64,000 bases of DNA from Schizophyllum amplum (lineage: Eukaryota; Basidiomycota; Agaricomycetes; Agaricales; Schizophyllaceae), in the NCBI GenBank assembly GCA_007026445.1, contig VDMD01000030.1:248001-312000 (forward strand), written 5' to 3'. Shown piece after piece: positions 42,655-53,101 of this stretch. Under the pieces are notes generated by a model. It made no database searches. It was given only the letters and a program-made list of their open reading frames with translations, and was not told the origin of the DNA. Position numbers and translations under genes: made by a program. How positions within the stretch are numbered: position 1 is the first letter of the stretch; every line of letters begins with the position of its first letter.

Positions 42655-45308
42655 ATGCAAGCCGACTCCGACATGTCAATGTACCGCCATCAACTCTACA
42701 GGACATGGCTCTCACTCCGCCACCGTCCGCAGCTGCGCAATTGGGTCTATGGCACTGTCATGCTGTCGACCCTCTACTTCCTCTACCAGTTCATCAGCCC
42801 ATCCGACTCTCGACAGACCTTCCCTCTCGAATCTTACGTGGAGCCTGAGCTCGTGCCACAGTCGGTCTGGGATAATCGCGCGGAGCGCGTGAAGAAGGCG
42901 TTCCAGCACGCGTATCACGGCTGGGAGCAGTATGCTGCGCCGCACGACGAGCTCAAGCCGATCTCGAACACCTACCAGGACAAGTACGTGGTCCGCTACG
43001 CGACGAAACGATACTGATGGCGCCCAGCTTCAACGGATGGGGCGTCACCGTGTTTGACGGTCTGGACACGATGGCGCTCATGAAGCTCGATCACGAATAC
43101 AAGCGCGCGTTAAAGCATGTTGAGGACGTCGAGTTCAAGTTAGAGGAGGTATGCTCTCACGTACTGTCCTCTGAATCGCCGCCACGAAGATAATGTACGC
43201 GATGACGGCATCGTGCATGTCCCACATCCTTTTCCAAGAGCTGGATCCCCCATCATCGTTCACCCTCCGCCTTCCCCACCCTTGCAAATTAATAAGGAAA
43301 GATTCTTTCATCCTATCCCCCTGCTAGGACTCCAAGCCCGGAAGAGCGCCTGCAGCCCAAGTCACGCTCTCGTGGCTGGAGTTGGACCCATCTTCGCGAT
43401 GTCTCGGTGTTCTCAAATTGCACGTTTCCTATGCTTATTTTTCGCAGGGGAAGTACGCTCCGTATTTTGAGACGGTTATTCGCTATCTGGGCGGCATGCT
43501 CTCCGCCTACGCATTGACGGAGGACCCCATCCTGCTTCGCAAAGCCGATGAGCTAGCGCGCAAGCTCGACCCCGTCTTCGGCACTCCTAGCGGTCTTCCG
43601 TACTACGGTGTCAATCCGGACACGTGAGTTGTATGCCGCATTTGTTCTGCGCTGTCGTCTGACCATGGTAGAGGTGCGACACAGGGCCCTGCTATCGGGA
43701 TCCTGGCCGAGATTGCTAGCCTGCAACTCGAATACACATATTTGGCCAAGGTGACCGGGAAGAAGGAGCACTTCAATCGGGTTCGTGATGTTCAATCCGT
43801 TGATGTTCATGACTGACTAGCTTGCAGGCGCAAAATGTTATTAACATCATAAATCGTGCAAACTACGACGAGACGGGAGGTATGATGCCAATCCGATGGA
43901 ACACGACCGACGGTACTCCGTTCGATCGTAAGTGAAGCTTGATAGTTCAGAGGTTAGCAACTAAATCGGTCTGCAGAAAGTTTGTCGGCAGGAGCTCAAG
44001 CGGATAGTGCACACGAGTACTTGCTCAAGCAGTATCTTCTGACCGCGAAGCGAGATCAGGAGAGTTTACAACTCTGTTCGTTCCGGTTCTGACGGAGCCT
44101 CAATCTCGGCTGACCTCGCGCCTCGATAGACATACGGACTGCAACGCAGCTCATAACGGAGCTGATGTACATCTCTCCGACCAGGCACCTCCTCTATGTG
44201 ACCGACAAGGTCCCGTCGCGCACGAGTCACACTGCACAGATCTCACACCGTTTCGAGCACCTGTCGTGCTTCCTGCCAGGGCTGCTGGCGCTCGGCGTAC
44301 AGGAGCTGCCGCTTGATGATATTGACTTCATGGACGCGTTCGACAAAGGTGACTCCTCGCGCCTTTTGATGCACACCGCCGACGCTTACCAGCCCCCGCA
44401 GACCATCCAGCACAACGAGCGCAGTGGGAAAAGCTCCGCGGGTTCTCCCTTCGCGACGTGCATCTTTGGGCTGCACAGGGCCTCGCGCAGACGTGCTGGC
44501 TTTCGTACGCCGACATGCCCACCGGGCTCGGCCCCGACGAAATGCTTTTCTACACCAACATGCCTGAGCAGGGTGCGTGGGGCGGCGGGTGGTTCGCCCC
44601 AAAAACGGCGGCGGGGGGCGCGCGGCCCATGACCCGCACAGGGGGCGGGACGCTATGGGTCGACGCGCTACGTTCTTGGAAGCGGTCTGGCGCGCGCGGC
44701 GTGCCGCCTGGCGTGGGTGACAAAACGCCGGTGGTGTACTCGAAGGAGGACCGCGTGCGGGGCGCGTTTGGGCGCGACTACTCGATAAAGAAGGATGAGT
44801 ACCTGTTGAGGCCGGAGGTACGTGTTCATGATGGGCGAAGAGATGTAAAAAGCTCATTTGGGCGTAGACGGTGGAGTCGCTTTATCTTCTGTGGAAGGTG
44901 ACGGGGGAGGCGCGATGGCGGGACCGCGCGTGGCGGATTTTTGAGGCGATCGAGGTCCACACCAAGACGCCCGCCGGGTACGCGAGTCTTCGGACCGTGC
45001 AAACGAGCCCAGGAGTCAAGGACGACGACATGCCAAGGTACGTCAGCGGCGGTCGTTCTTCGAGTGGCGCGACTCACTGATGTTCTTCTCTCATAGTTAC
45101 TTCTTTGCGGAGACGTGCGTTCTAGCTCTTCGCCTATCCTTTGCTCACGCTGACGTAACGTTTCTATAGATTAAAGTACCTGTACCTCACGTTCATCGGC
45201 GACACGCCCCTGCCGCCCGACAAGTGGGTGCTGAACACGGAGGCACATCCCTTCCCCGTGATCCAGTGGACGGCCGAGGAGCGCGAGCGATTCAGAGTAG
45301 GGTACTGA
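42655..45308 (+). CDS. Class I alpha-1,2-mannosidase (glycoside hydrolase family 47), type II membrane protein, 634 aa
   Basis: Trims alpha-1,2-linked mannose from N-glycans in the ER/Golgi. Eleven exons: 42655-42983, 43028-43148, 43448-43623, 43672-43780, 43828-43927, 43977-44075, 44130-44348, 44393-44817, 44868-45037, 45097-45114, 45170-45308; phases agree throughout. A short cytosolic N terminus is followed by one membrane anchor (WVYGTVMLSTLYFLYQFI). GH47 blocks: NFNGWGVTVFDGLDTMALM, FETVIRYLGGMLSAYAL, GAQADSAHEYLLKQYLLT, HLSCFLPGLLALG, ADMPTGLGPDE, YLLRPETVESLYLLW, LNTEAHPFPV. The three conserved acidic catalytic residues lie in the FETVIR, AQADS and RPETVE blocks, and the calcium-binding Thr in NTEAHP. 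Two donors are GTTCGT, and exon 10 is an 18-base microexon. An apparent frame break near 44400 vanishes with the 44-nt intron at 44349. Confidence 0.95.
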
Positions 45309-47451
45309 TGATGGTAGATGGGAGATGCCAGCCGTAGAAGTGATACCGGTGCTGCGGAAGAAGCGGGCTCTGGTACGTCCCGGCCTGATACATTCGCCCG
45401 ACGGACACGTACTTACTACTGCTACAGTACAGCGCCGATTATCTATCTATTGATTGAAATCATGACTAGCGAAAGTGGATGCTTACTTGACGGTAAGTAC
45501 CCCTTCGCACCGCCGACATGGTCACCAGTCGGGTGAGACAAGGCTTGCCCGATCGGGACACAATGGAATGCGTGACGTCGTGATTGGCGTGCCACAAACC
45601 CGCGCGTGTCAGGCAAATTCGAAAAGAGAACATTGTACCCAAGATCGGCGCAATCGTTCGTTACTTCTTGTCCTGCGCGGTCACCTGCTCTCTTGACGCG
45701 TCTCGCGAGGCTGTTCCTGCGCAACATTTGGTCTGCGCGATTGTTTGTTGGTCTGCTCATACTTCGCAGGCTCGCCGGGTGCTTGGTTCTTCCCTCCTCA
45801 ACCCTGCCATAAAAGGTTCGAGGGCTGTCTCACTCCGAGTAGGTGATCTTGCCCATCCGGGCGCTCTTCCTTTGAGCCAACGAATTGGGGTATTTGCGAT
45901 GGACGGCTGGCGCGCGCGGTCGTCCCACTAGGTCGTCCCACTAGGAGCGGGAATACTTTGGCATATCTAGGATCTGATAGGCCATAGCAGGTGTGGACTG
46001 CGCTTATCTTTGGTTTTTTGCTCATCGTTTCTGCAGATGCGTAACGTATGCGAACCTCTGCGCGTACGAAATTGTACCATCAGGCGTCAGCCAGACTCCC
46101 AACTGCCTTTTCTTTTGAGATTTCTAGGATGGGACATACGTCTGTATCTGTTTAGGCCCAAGACGATTGCCTCTGGATATATATCCCCCGCAAATCAAGG
46201 GTCCCGCGCTCGCGCCACCGCTCGCTTCTCGCGTGAGGTCATTTGGAAAGGACGACGCCTCGTCTTGCGCAGCGTCGCTGCCACCCCCTTGCGCGCCCAA
46301 TGCGACCTAGAACGCGCAGAACCACTGCGCGGTGCGTCCCGGGTACGCGGATCCGGGCCACGCCTCCTGCATCCGGCGTCCTAGCACCCGATGCCGGCGA
46401 CCTGGCACAGTGGCGCGAGGTGACCCCAATCCCGCGAGATGCGGGGCGATCTGGCCGCTGGGAGGCAACTCACGCCCGCGCGACGGGACGACCGCGGTCG
46501 GAGCCTTTTCATTTCGCGACGCGGGGATCAAATGCGCGCAGGTGCGTCTTCGTTCGGGTGCGCGGGCGTGGGGGTGTTCAAGGGTGGGCAGCAGAGGGTG
46601 GATGATGGGTGACCTGCCGCGTCCAGCGACCTTCGACGGTATCGCGCGCATCCATCAGCGACGATACGTGACGATAGCCGGCAAGGCAGCTGACGTGCAT
46701 TTGACGGGCTGGGATGGTGGCTGCCAGTAGTAGGTTACGTGCGCGGCAGGCTTCGAACCTTCGTGGAGGCTGCTCAAGAGCTTCGTGCGGTCCGCGGCGA
46801 GCCGCGCGCCTTCTACGTTCGGTGATAGATGAGGCGACGCGCTGGCCAGATGTCGTTGTATACTACTTATCGCGGTGTTGGTTCGGACGCGTCCGTGTAC
46901 ATTTCGCAGCTTAATTCTCGGGATGCGGGGGGATGGGGCGGGTTTTGTACGGGCACGGTGGGTAAGGGCTGTCTAAAACTCTGTTCCTCCGGTTCGCATT
47001 ATCCATCGATTATTGTTTTATTGTCAGCTGGCATGCCCGATTTGCTCGAGCGGCTCCGGGGTGATAAATTGAAGGGGACGGGGCGCGATATTCGAACCCG
47101 GGTCACGCACTGGTCACGTTGAAGATGTTGCATTGCGCGCTTGCGCCCCGCGTCCTCCACGTCTCCTCTGCTCCTCCCGGCTCCCATCGCTGAGCTCGAA
47201 TGCGGGGCTTGCATTATCTGGAGTACCATGAATGGTGATCGGAATGGAGTATTGCGTCTAGTGACCACGGACTAGAGCGGCTCCTATTCGTCCATCGATA
47301 TCGATTCCGGTTCGATGTCGTCCATTGTTGTGCGGATCGAAATCTGGCGTGCATCCATATCGATGATGCCACTGTCCTTTATAAATACGGACGCGCGCCG
47401 ACCCGGCTATCTTTCCCTTACCCCACCCCGTATCCCTCCGTCACGAGTACA
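45309..47451. other. 2.1-kb intergenic region, GC-rich centre
   Basis: No protein-coding gene can be supported; the GC-rich 46.2-46.75 kb part gives long open frames on both strands by composition alone. Near 47085-47115 the string TTCGAACCCGGGTCACGC looks like part of a tRNA but does not fold as one. A TATA box for FKBP12 lies at its right end. Confidence 0.5.
47380..47387 (+). promoter_or_regulatory. TATA box of the FKBP12 gene
   Basis: TATAAATA lies 65-72 bases before the start codon at 47452, a good distance for a fungal core promoter with a short 5' UTR. Confidence 0.65.
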
Positions 47452-48071
47452 ATGGTGCGTTCCAGCCCGCCGCGTTCGGCGTCCTCCAGCTGACCCTCCT
47501 CGTCGCGCAGGGCGTCCAGGTCGAGACCATCAAGAACGGCGACGGCAAGACTTTCCCGCAGAAAGGCTGTGAGCACTGCCTGCCCCCCATGCCCCCCGCG
47601 ATCTGTCCTGATCTGCCACGCAGCCAAGGTCAGCATCCACTATGTCGGCACGCTGCAAGATGGGACCAAGTTTGACTCGAGCCGGGACCGGTGCGTGTTT
47701 GCGCCTCGCGCGCTGACCGACGCTGATTGCTCCTGATCGCAGGGGCGCGCCATTCCAGACGGATATCGGCGTGGGCAGGGTCATCAAGGGCTGGGACGAG
47801 GGTGCGTGGATCGCGCGCGATGGGTCACTGCAGTCGCTGATCTGTCCCCATCGCAGGTGTCCCCCAGTTGTCTGTCGGCACCATCGCACGTCTGATCTGC
47901 ACTCCGGACTATGTGCGTCATCCTCTTGTCTTGCAGTGGCGCGGCGGACCCACCTCGTGAATGGCGCGCTGACCTTTCTGCCAGGCATACGGATCGCGCG
48001 GCTTCCCCCCTGTGATCCCCCCAAATGCTACCCTCACCTTTGAGGTTGAGCTTCTGTCTGTTGACCCGTGA
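47452..48071 (+). CDS. FKBP12-type peptidyl-prolyl cis-trans isomerase, 109 aa
   Basis: Cytosolic rotamase and the receptor for FK506 and rapamycin. Exons: 47452-47454 (ATG only), 47511-47568, 47624-47690, 47743-47801, 47857-47912, 47985-48071; all junctions are canonical and in frame. Protein: [100 protein letters not shown], ending LLSVDP. The active-site residues of FKBP12 are present (Tyr in HYVG, Phe-Asp in KFDSS, Trp in KGWDEG, Tyr in DYAYG, Phe in TLTFEV). Length is typical. The gene has no frame problem, which shows that sequence quality is not poor everywhere. Confidence 0.96.
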
Positions 48072-48338
48072 TATGTTGGGCTCCGGGGTTCACCTTCGTC
48101 GCTTCGTGTTTTAATATGGACCTTGTGCATTGTTGTACCCGTCTTGTACTTTTTGGCGAATCATTAATCATCATCCGTGCTCGACGAGGTGTTCAGCTGA
48201 GCTGTGCGTCTCCGGAATTCAAGTCTGTGCTGAGTGGATTGGAAAGTGTAGGAGGCCACGGTGCGAGAACCACATGAATGACCCAGTCACTGTCAGCTTG
48301 TTATTAGGCTATAAACGTAGCTTGTGCAGGGCATGTGC

Positions 48339-48410
48339 AGCAGCATGGCGCAGTGGAAGCGCGCGGGGCTCATAACCCCGAGGTCACTCGATCGAAACGA
48401 GTTGCTGCTA
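48339..48410 (+). tRNA. Initiator tRNA-Met (CAT)
   Basis: The 72 bases fold as a cloverleaf: acceptor AGCAGCA/TGCTGCT, D stem GCGC/GCGC, anticodon stem CGGGG/CCCCG with loop CTCATAA (anticodon CAT), T stem ACTCG/CGAGT with loop ATCGAAA. A1-T72, the three consecutive G-C pairs at the base of the anticodon loop, and A54 in ATCGAAA (instead of TTC) are diagnostic of the eukaryotic initiator tRNA. There is no intron. A TTTT at 48430-48433 may end Pol III transcription. The tRNA lies 268 bases after FKBP12. Confidence 0.95.
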
Positions 48411-51400
48411 ATAGTTCTTGTGTAGGCAATTTTGGCAGGGTCTGGCTGGACCATGGCATTGCCTCGAAACCTGTTTGTATCCTCTCAAAGTTTTTGTTGA
48501 CTGGTCGGCTCGATGTCATTCGAAAACTTCATGAGTCGTGACCAGATACTTAAATTCGCCACACAGGTTGTACAAATTTGGAGACAAGTACATATAGTGG
48601 CCGTTCTGCATTCCTCTTCCTGCAAGGGAACTCGAAGAAGGCATCCAGGAAATTGGCAAGATCTTCTCCAGCTATGGCATGTGCTGCCCGAGGGCTCGCG
48701 CTCCGGGGGCGTAAGTACCGGACGATGCGCGACTGACTTCAGAATCACAACAGACCTTCGGGCAAATATGGCATTAGGCCCTACTGAGAGAGATAGGTAG
48801 TGGTCCCTGGCAATGCCCGAGGGTCAAACATGGGCGAAATACATACACACCGGCGACCACTCGTACCTATGTAGAGTCCGAACGAAAAGCGAAAATTCGA
48901 ACAGGGCTCGACTACGTGAAAGGTTCTCACGGTCGGCACGTGTGGGCGGCTATGGCGTCGGGGAACGTGGCGTCTAATGGATAACCAATGCATAACGACG
49001 ACATACGGTAAGTACTTGCCTAGTCATATGCGCTTGTTCTTCACGCGCGCGTATTGTTCAGGATTGACTTGTATTCTGTAGATAATGTACGTACTGTAGG
49101 AGCGACATGTCGAACGAACGGCCGTACGAGCAGTTTTTGGTGCGCTGCCGAGAGCTAGATATGTCTAGAGCAGCCTTCTCTCACTACATGTTGCTCTTTG
49201 AAGCGGTCAGGAAGGTTGGAAGGATGCGGGGGAAGCGATGTCGCTGTATATGGTGGACCATAGGCGTGGATTGTCGTGACGTGGGATTGATAGATGGCGA
49301 CGTCGAAGGGCAGCCAGATGTCAAGCGGCAGCACGGAGACAGTCCTTGTTGGGTCTTGAGGGACATTCCGGTGGCGCACGGAAGGAAAGAGAGCGCGTCG
49401 ACAGTCTTGAATTGAGGGCTTGATAACGGGAACAGCGGAGACGGTCGAGGAAAGAAAAGGGAGAGGTAGACGCAGGTGCCAGGCTGATTGGAGACGGTCA
49501 GTAGGTGGCTGGACTGAGATACCTGTAGGCTACGCACCTGAACCTGCATCATGAAGCCAAACGGGCCAGTTCCAAACGGACAAAACGTCCACCTGAGGCT
49601 CATCGAGCCCGTTCAACTAGTCAAAAGCATACAGAGCTCCCCATAGACCGACAAGATGCCTTTCAAAGACCTTGAAGCAGAGAACAGGCGACTCGGCACC
49701 AAGATCATGGAGGTAGGAGACAAGAAGCGTGATGAATATCCAAATCGGGCAGGCGCCCCCAGCGGAAAAATAATTCGATTTTTCCTCGCCATCGCCAGCG
49801 ACGTCGTGCGAGGAGGAGCTACCTCAAGGACTAGGGAGTGTGGAAAATCGACAAAACGCTTGTTGGGAAATTCCCGGAAGGCAGAAGGTGGGTGGTAGGA
49901 AGTTGGAGAGGCCCGCCGTGCCACACGGCCTGTACCGACCTGGTGATGGGCGGGGGCACGTCGCGTATGCGGGAATTCATAGGTGAGTAGCATCGAGCGT
50001 CTCACGGAGTGTTTCTCTGACGGAATTGCAGTTATATAGCTTGGTATAGGTGGCATCGGATGACCAGTGAATGATATACAATATCACTGCAAATGCCGAA
50101 TACTGAACGACATCACAACCCTCCTGAGCGTAAGCGCACCCTCTGGTATATCTTACATGCTCTCAGTGAAGGCATTGGGTGACGGTTCTACGGATTGGGA
50201 GACTTGAAGGCCGAAGAAGGAACCATACGCGAAGCCGAACCTTGCGCGTGATCGGCACGAGCCACCAAGGTGAACAAGTCCCCAGCCCGACGCCGGTACA
50301 AAGCCACCAGCATATATCTGAGAGAGTCCAAGCTATGGAGGCGCGGAATCTCAGAGACAAGGTGCGCACCTGCGAACACAAGGACGTCCTCTTTGCTGAC
50401 CGCTCCTCTTCTGCGTCGCGCAGCTCGACAGGCTGACCTGGAAGCGTCTTGCCGCTCGCCTGTGCACGAGGACGTCTAAGAGGGACCACTTTTATTGGCA
50501 AGGTGTCAGTGTGCAGCTCTGCCGATCTCACGCGGTACGTACTTGTATACGAAACCGCGTCGCCAGACTGTTCCCGCCTTGACTGACTGCGGAGGCTAGC
50601 TTCAGTGCCAGCTGCTATCGCCCATCTTGCCATGCAGAGCCCCGTGCCGAGGGCTAGCTGAGTCGGAGGGACAGGATACGGATAGCAAGGTGCTGCCCAT
50701 CTCACAGGAGCTAGTAGGACGCGCCCAAGAGTGGCCATGTCTGCCCACAGTGACATCCGACTGACGCTCACAGGGGTTCTGGTCAGGATCAAACCAGTCG
50801 AGCGTACGAAACGGTGCGCATTGACCATAGGCGGCAGAGACCAGTGTCTGCCGTAAATGCGCTCTTGAGCTGTACGAATAGCCCGGGTACTGCGAAGGAG
50901 TCTCGTCAGGTTTCTGAGCACGTATAGCGAGGAGCTCGTACCTCAAGCTGAAGTATTAGGTGTGTCGACGGACGCGCAAGGAGGATCTTTGCAAGGTCTG
51001 ACACGACTACAGATTCTGCGTTCTTCGTGTCTTCAGATGTTCCATCGCTTTGTATGCATCAGCTCGATTTCATTGCTCACGCTGGACGAGCGTATTGGTA
51101 CGAGAGGGCGCACGGCAATCGCCGTGTGTGCGGCCATCCTACGGGAGTGGCAGTGAAAAACAATCTCGATGTAGTGGCAATGGGCGACAAAAAGCGTTTA
51201 GGTGGTCTAAGGCCATCGGCGACCTAAAAAGTGAGCTTTCGATTTCGTGAACTGAGGTCATTGACTCACGATCCTCGCTGCAGCTATTGAAGAAAGTTGA
51301 ACTGCACCACCGGGTGAACTGCATGGCTCAGCCGTCAACATCTGCGTGGTTTGAACAAAAACATCTGTGGCAGGCAGATGGCAAGGTCTTCGGGTTTGTG

Positions 51401-51739
51401 ACCATCAGAACGAAGAGAAAGCGTGACGGCGAATGCCGTATGCGTTGGAACGACGAAAGGCGGTTTGCCGTATTTCCATTTTCGGACAGACGTCCGTCTT
51501 GCTCTCTCCCACCGCTACCTGAGTGGCACACCCATTTTCCTCCTCTCTCCACGCAAGCAAGCCCATTTTCAACAACATATGTCCGCCGTTATACTCATAG
51601 TGTCCAAAACAAGCTGCTAAATGACCTTGCAGTGCAGATATCACAAACCCAACACAACGCATAAAGCCACCGAACCTTGCACAACATTCCTCGTCACAAC
51701 CCATTTTACGATCTTCAATACGCGCCATTGTCATCAACT
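48411..51739. other. Intergenic block; left part of segmental duplication copy 2
   Basis: From about 49.09 kb this is the reverse counterpart of 24.6-29.4 kb. It holds a decayed gene (separate entry), a diverged spacer with open frames lacking domains (for example minus 50921-50163), and the promoter of the 51.7-kb finger gene at 51.4-51.74 kb. Between 48.45 and 49.05 kb nothing is recognised. Confidence 0.5.
49107..50060 (+). pseudogene. Decayed gene upstream of the CxW-finger gene, copy 2
   Basis: Plus-strand segments DMSRAAFSHYMLLFEAVRKV (about 49155), DVEGQPDVKRQHGDS (about 49300) and PFKDLEAENRRLGTKIMEVG (about 49660) match the remnant in copy 1. A related stretch occurs at about 55000 in the third copy (METMMVGDKEQHVHP-like reading). 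No intact frame joins them. Confidence 0.45.
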
Positions 51740-53101
51740 ATGTCTGCTTTCAACGCGTTTACCAAGGGTTGTTGCCCTACGCTCTCAAACCCCAGCAACC
51801 CCGCAGTCGTCGCTGCTCCGAACTCCAACCCCGTCGTCGCTGGATGCGACAAAACTTCCTCTCCCTACGTCAGCGCGGGTACCTATCAAGCTCTCAATCT
51901 CAACAACACGTTCGCCAGCGACGACAAGAACTATGTCAGCGACGGAGACAAAGAGAACCTTTCGACCACCGATGCGACGCGTGCCTCGCGCGGTAAAGAC
52001 AAAGCGCGCCAAGCGAACGAGTCCGACGACAACAACATTCTCCCCGGTCCTTCGTACGATACGCTGGCTCGAGGACTCGCGTCAACACAGGGAGCGCAGT
52101 CACACCAGACCGCCTCCCCTTCCTCTTCGACCACACCTTCGCGTGACCCAGGAACTGGTCAATCGTCGATAGACACGAGCGTCGACGCATACGGGTGGTC
52201 CAGCGAGAGCGAGAAGCAGCAGGCCGTCGCCGAGGCGCTCGCAGTGACCGAGGAGTTGGAGTTGCTCCTCCGCGCCAAGGCTCTCGAGCACGCTGGAGAT
52301 CATTGCCAGCAGCTCGACACCAAGCATATCCAGGCTGACATCGACGAGGGCGGGTGGTCCAGTGAGAGCCAGAAGCAGCAGGCCATCGCCGACGCGCTAG
52401 CGGTGGCCGAGGAGTTGATCCACCTCGAGCTTGCCCGCGGACAAGACCCTCGTGGTCGTATCGCGTTCAGCGGTATACAAGGGGCCAAGCTTGATAATGT
52501 CCCTGCTCCAGCCACTTCGTACGTCGACATCCACGCATACCTCATCTTTCAATGCTGATAAATGTCATATAGCAACGCTCATTACAGCGGTCGTACTAAA
52601 CGCCACCGCTCGGAGGTCCACGCAGGCGATCAGCAAGGCCAGGCGTCGCAGAATCAGCGTCGTCCTAAGCGCCAGCGTCAAGAGAAGTCGGCTGCCGACC
52701 CGTCTGCGCTCGACGGCGCGTGCCACGGCAATGGGTCTGGTCCGTCCAGGTCATTGTCCTCCGAGTGGGCATCCTCAAAGCGCTATGACTACGCCCAACG
52801 TGGGAGGGCGGCGCAGCCGCAACTGAGTCTGCCCGGCCAGCCGTCTGCGCTTCAGAACCAAGTCCCCCCCGCATCCTCGCACGCCCAACCTGTCGTCGTC
52901 CCCCCGATGGCATCCACATCTGCCTCCTTCTCCCCTGCTCTGCCGGGTATCGCTGCTGCACTGATGAGCAACGGTGGAAAGTGCCCCTGGACCCACAACA
53001 AGGCTGACGGACCTTGTCAACACGTCTTGGACGTCTCTCGGCCGGATCTGGTACAGCAGTTGATGGCTCACATCAAGGCCGTTGGCGGGAATCTTTTTTA
53101 A
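51740..53101 (+). CDS. CxW zinc-finger-like protein, duplication copy 2, 435 aa
   Basis: Function unknown. Exons 51740-52518 and 52573-53101 with a 54-nt phase 2 intron at the same place as in the 25.2-kb gene. Conserved blocks with that copy: MSA start, NNTFASDDKN, DGDKENLSTTDATRASRGKD, SIDTS, SNAHYSGRTKRHRSEV after the intron, KRQRQEKSAADPSALDGACH, and the single terminal finger GGKCPWTHNKADGPCQHVLD followed by QQLMAHIKAVGG. Specific to this copy is a 33-36-residue duplicated segment containing GWSSESEKQQAVAEALAV and GGWSSESQKQQAIADALAV (about residues 150-235), two helical repeats rich in Ala and Glu. The protein is otherwise Ser/Pro-rich and disordered, with no signal peptide. The gene is intact. 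Confidence 0.86.

Noticed and set aside
44380..44420. Apparent frame break in the GH47 gene
   Set aside because: A canonical intron (44349-44392) between FDK and the QWEKLRGFSL block restores the frame, so no indel is needed.
46190..46730. Overlapping open frames in the GC-rich stretch as genes
   Set aside because: Open frames on both strands arise from GC bias; no splice structure, start context or domain.
47060..47130. Possible tRNA on the minus strand (TTCGAAT-like T loop)
   Set aside because: The bases flanking the loop do not pair into a five-base T stem, and no acceptor or anticodon stem can be drawn.
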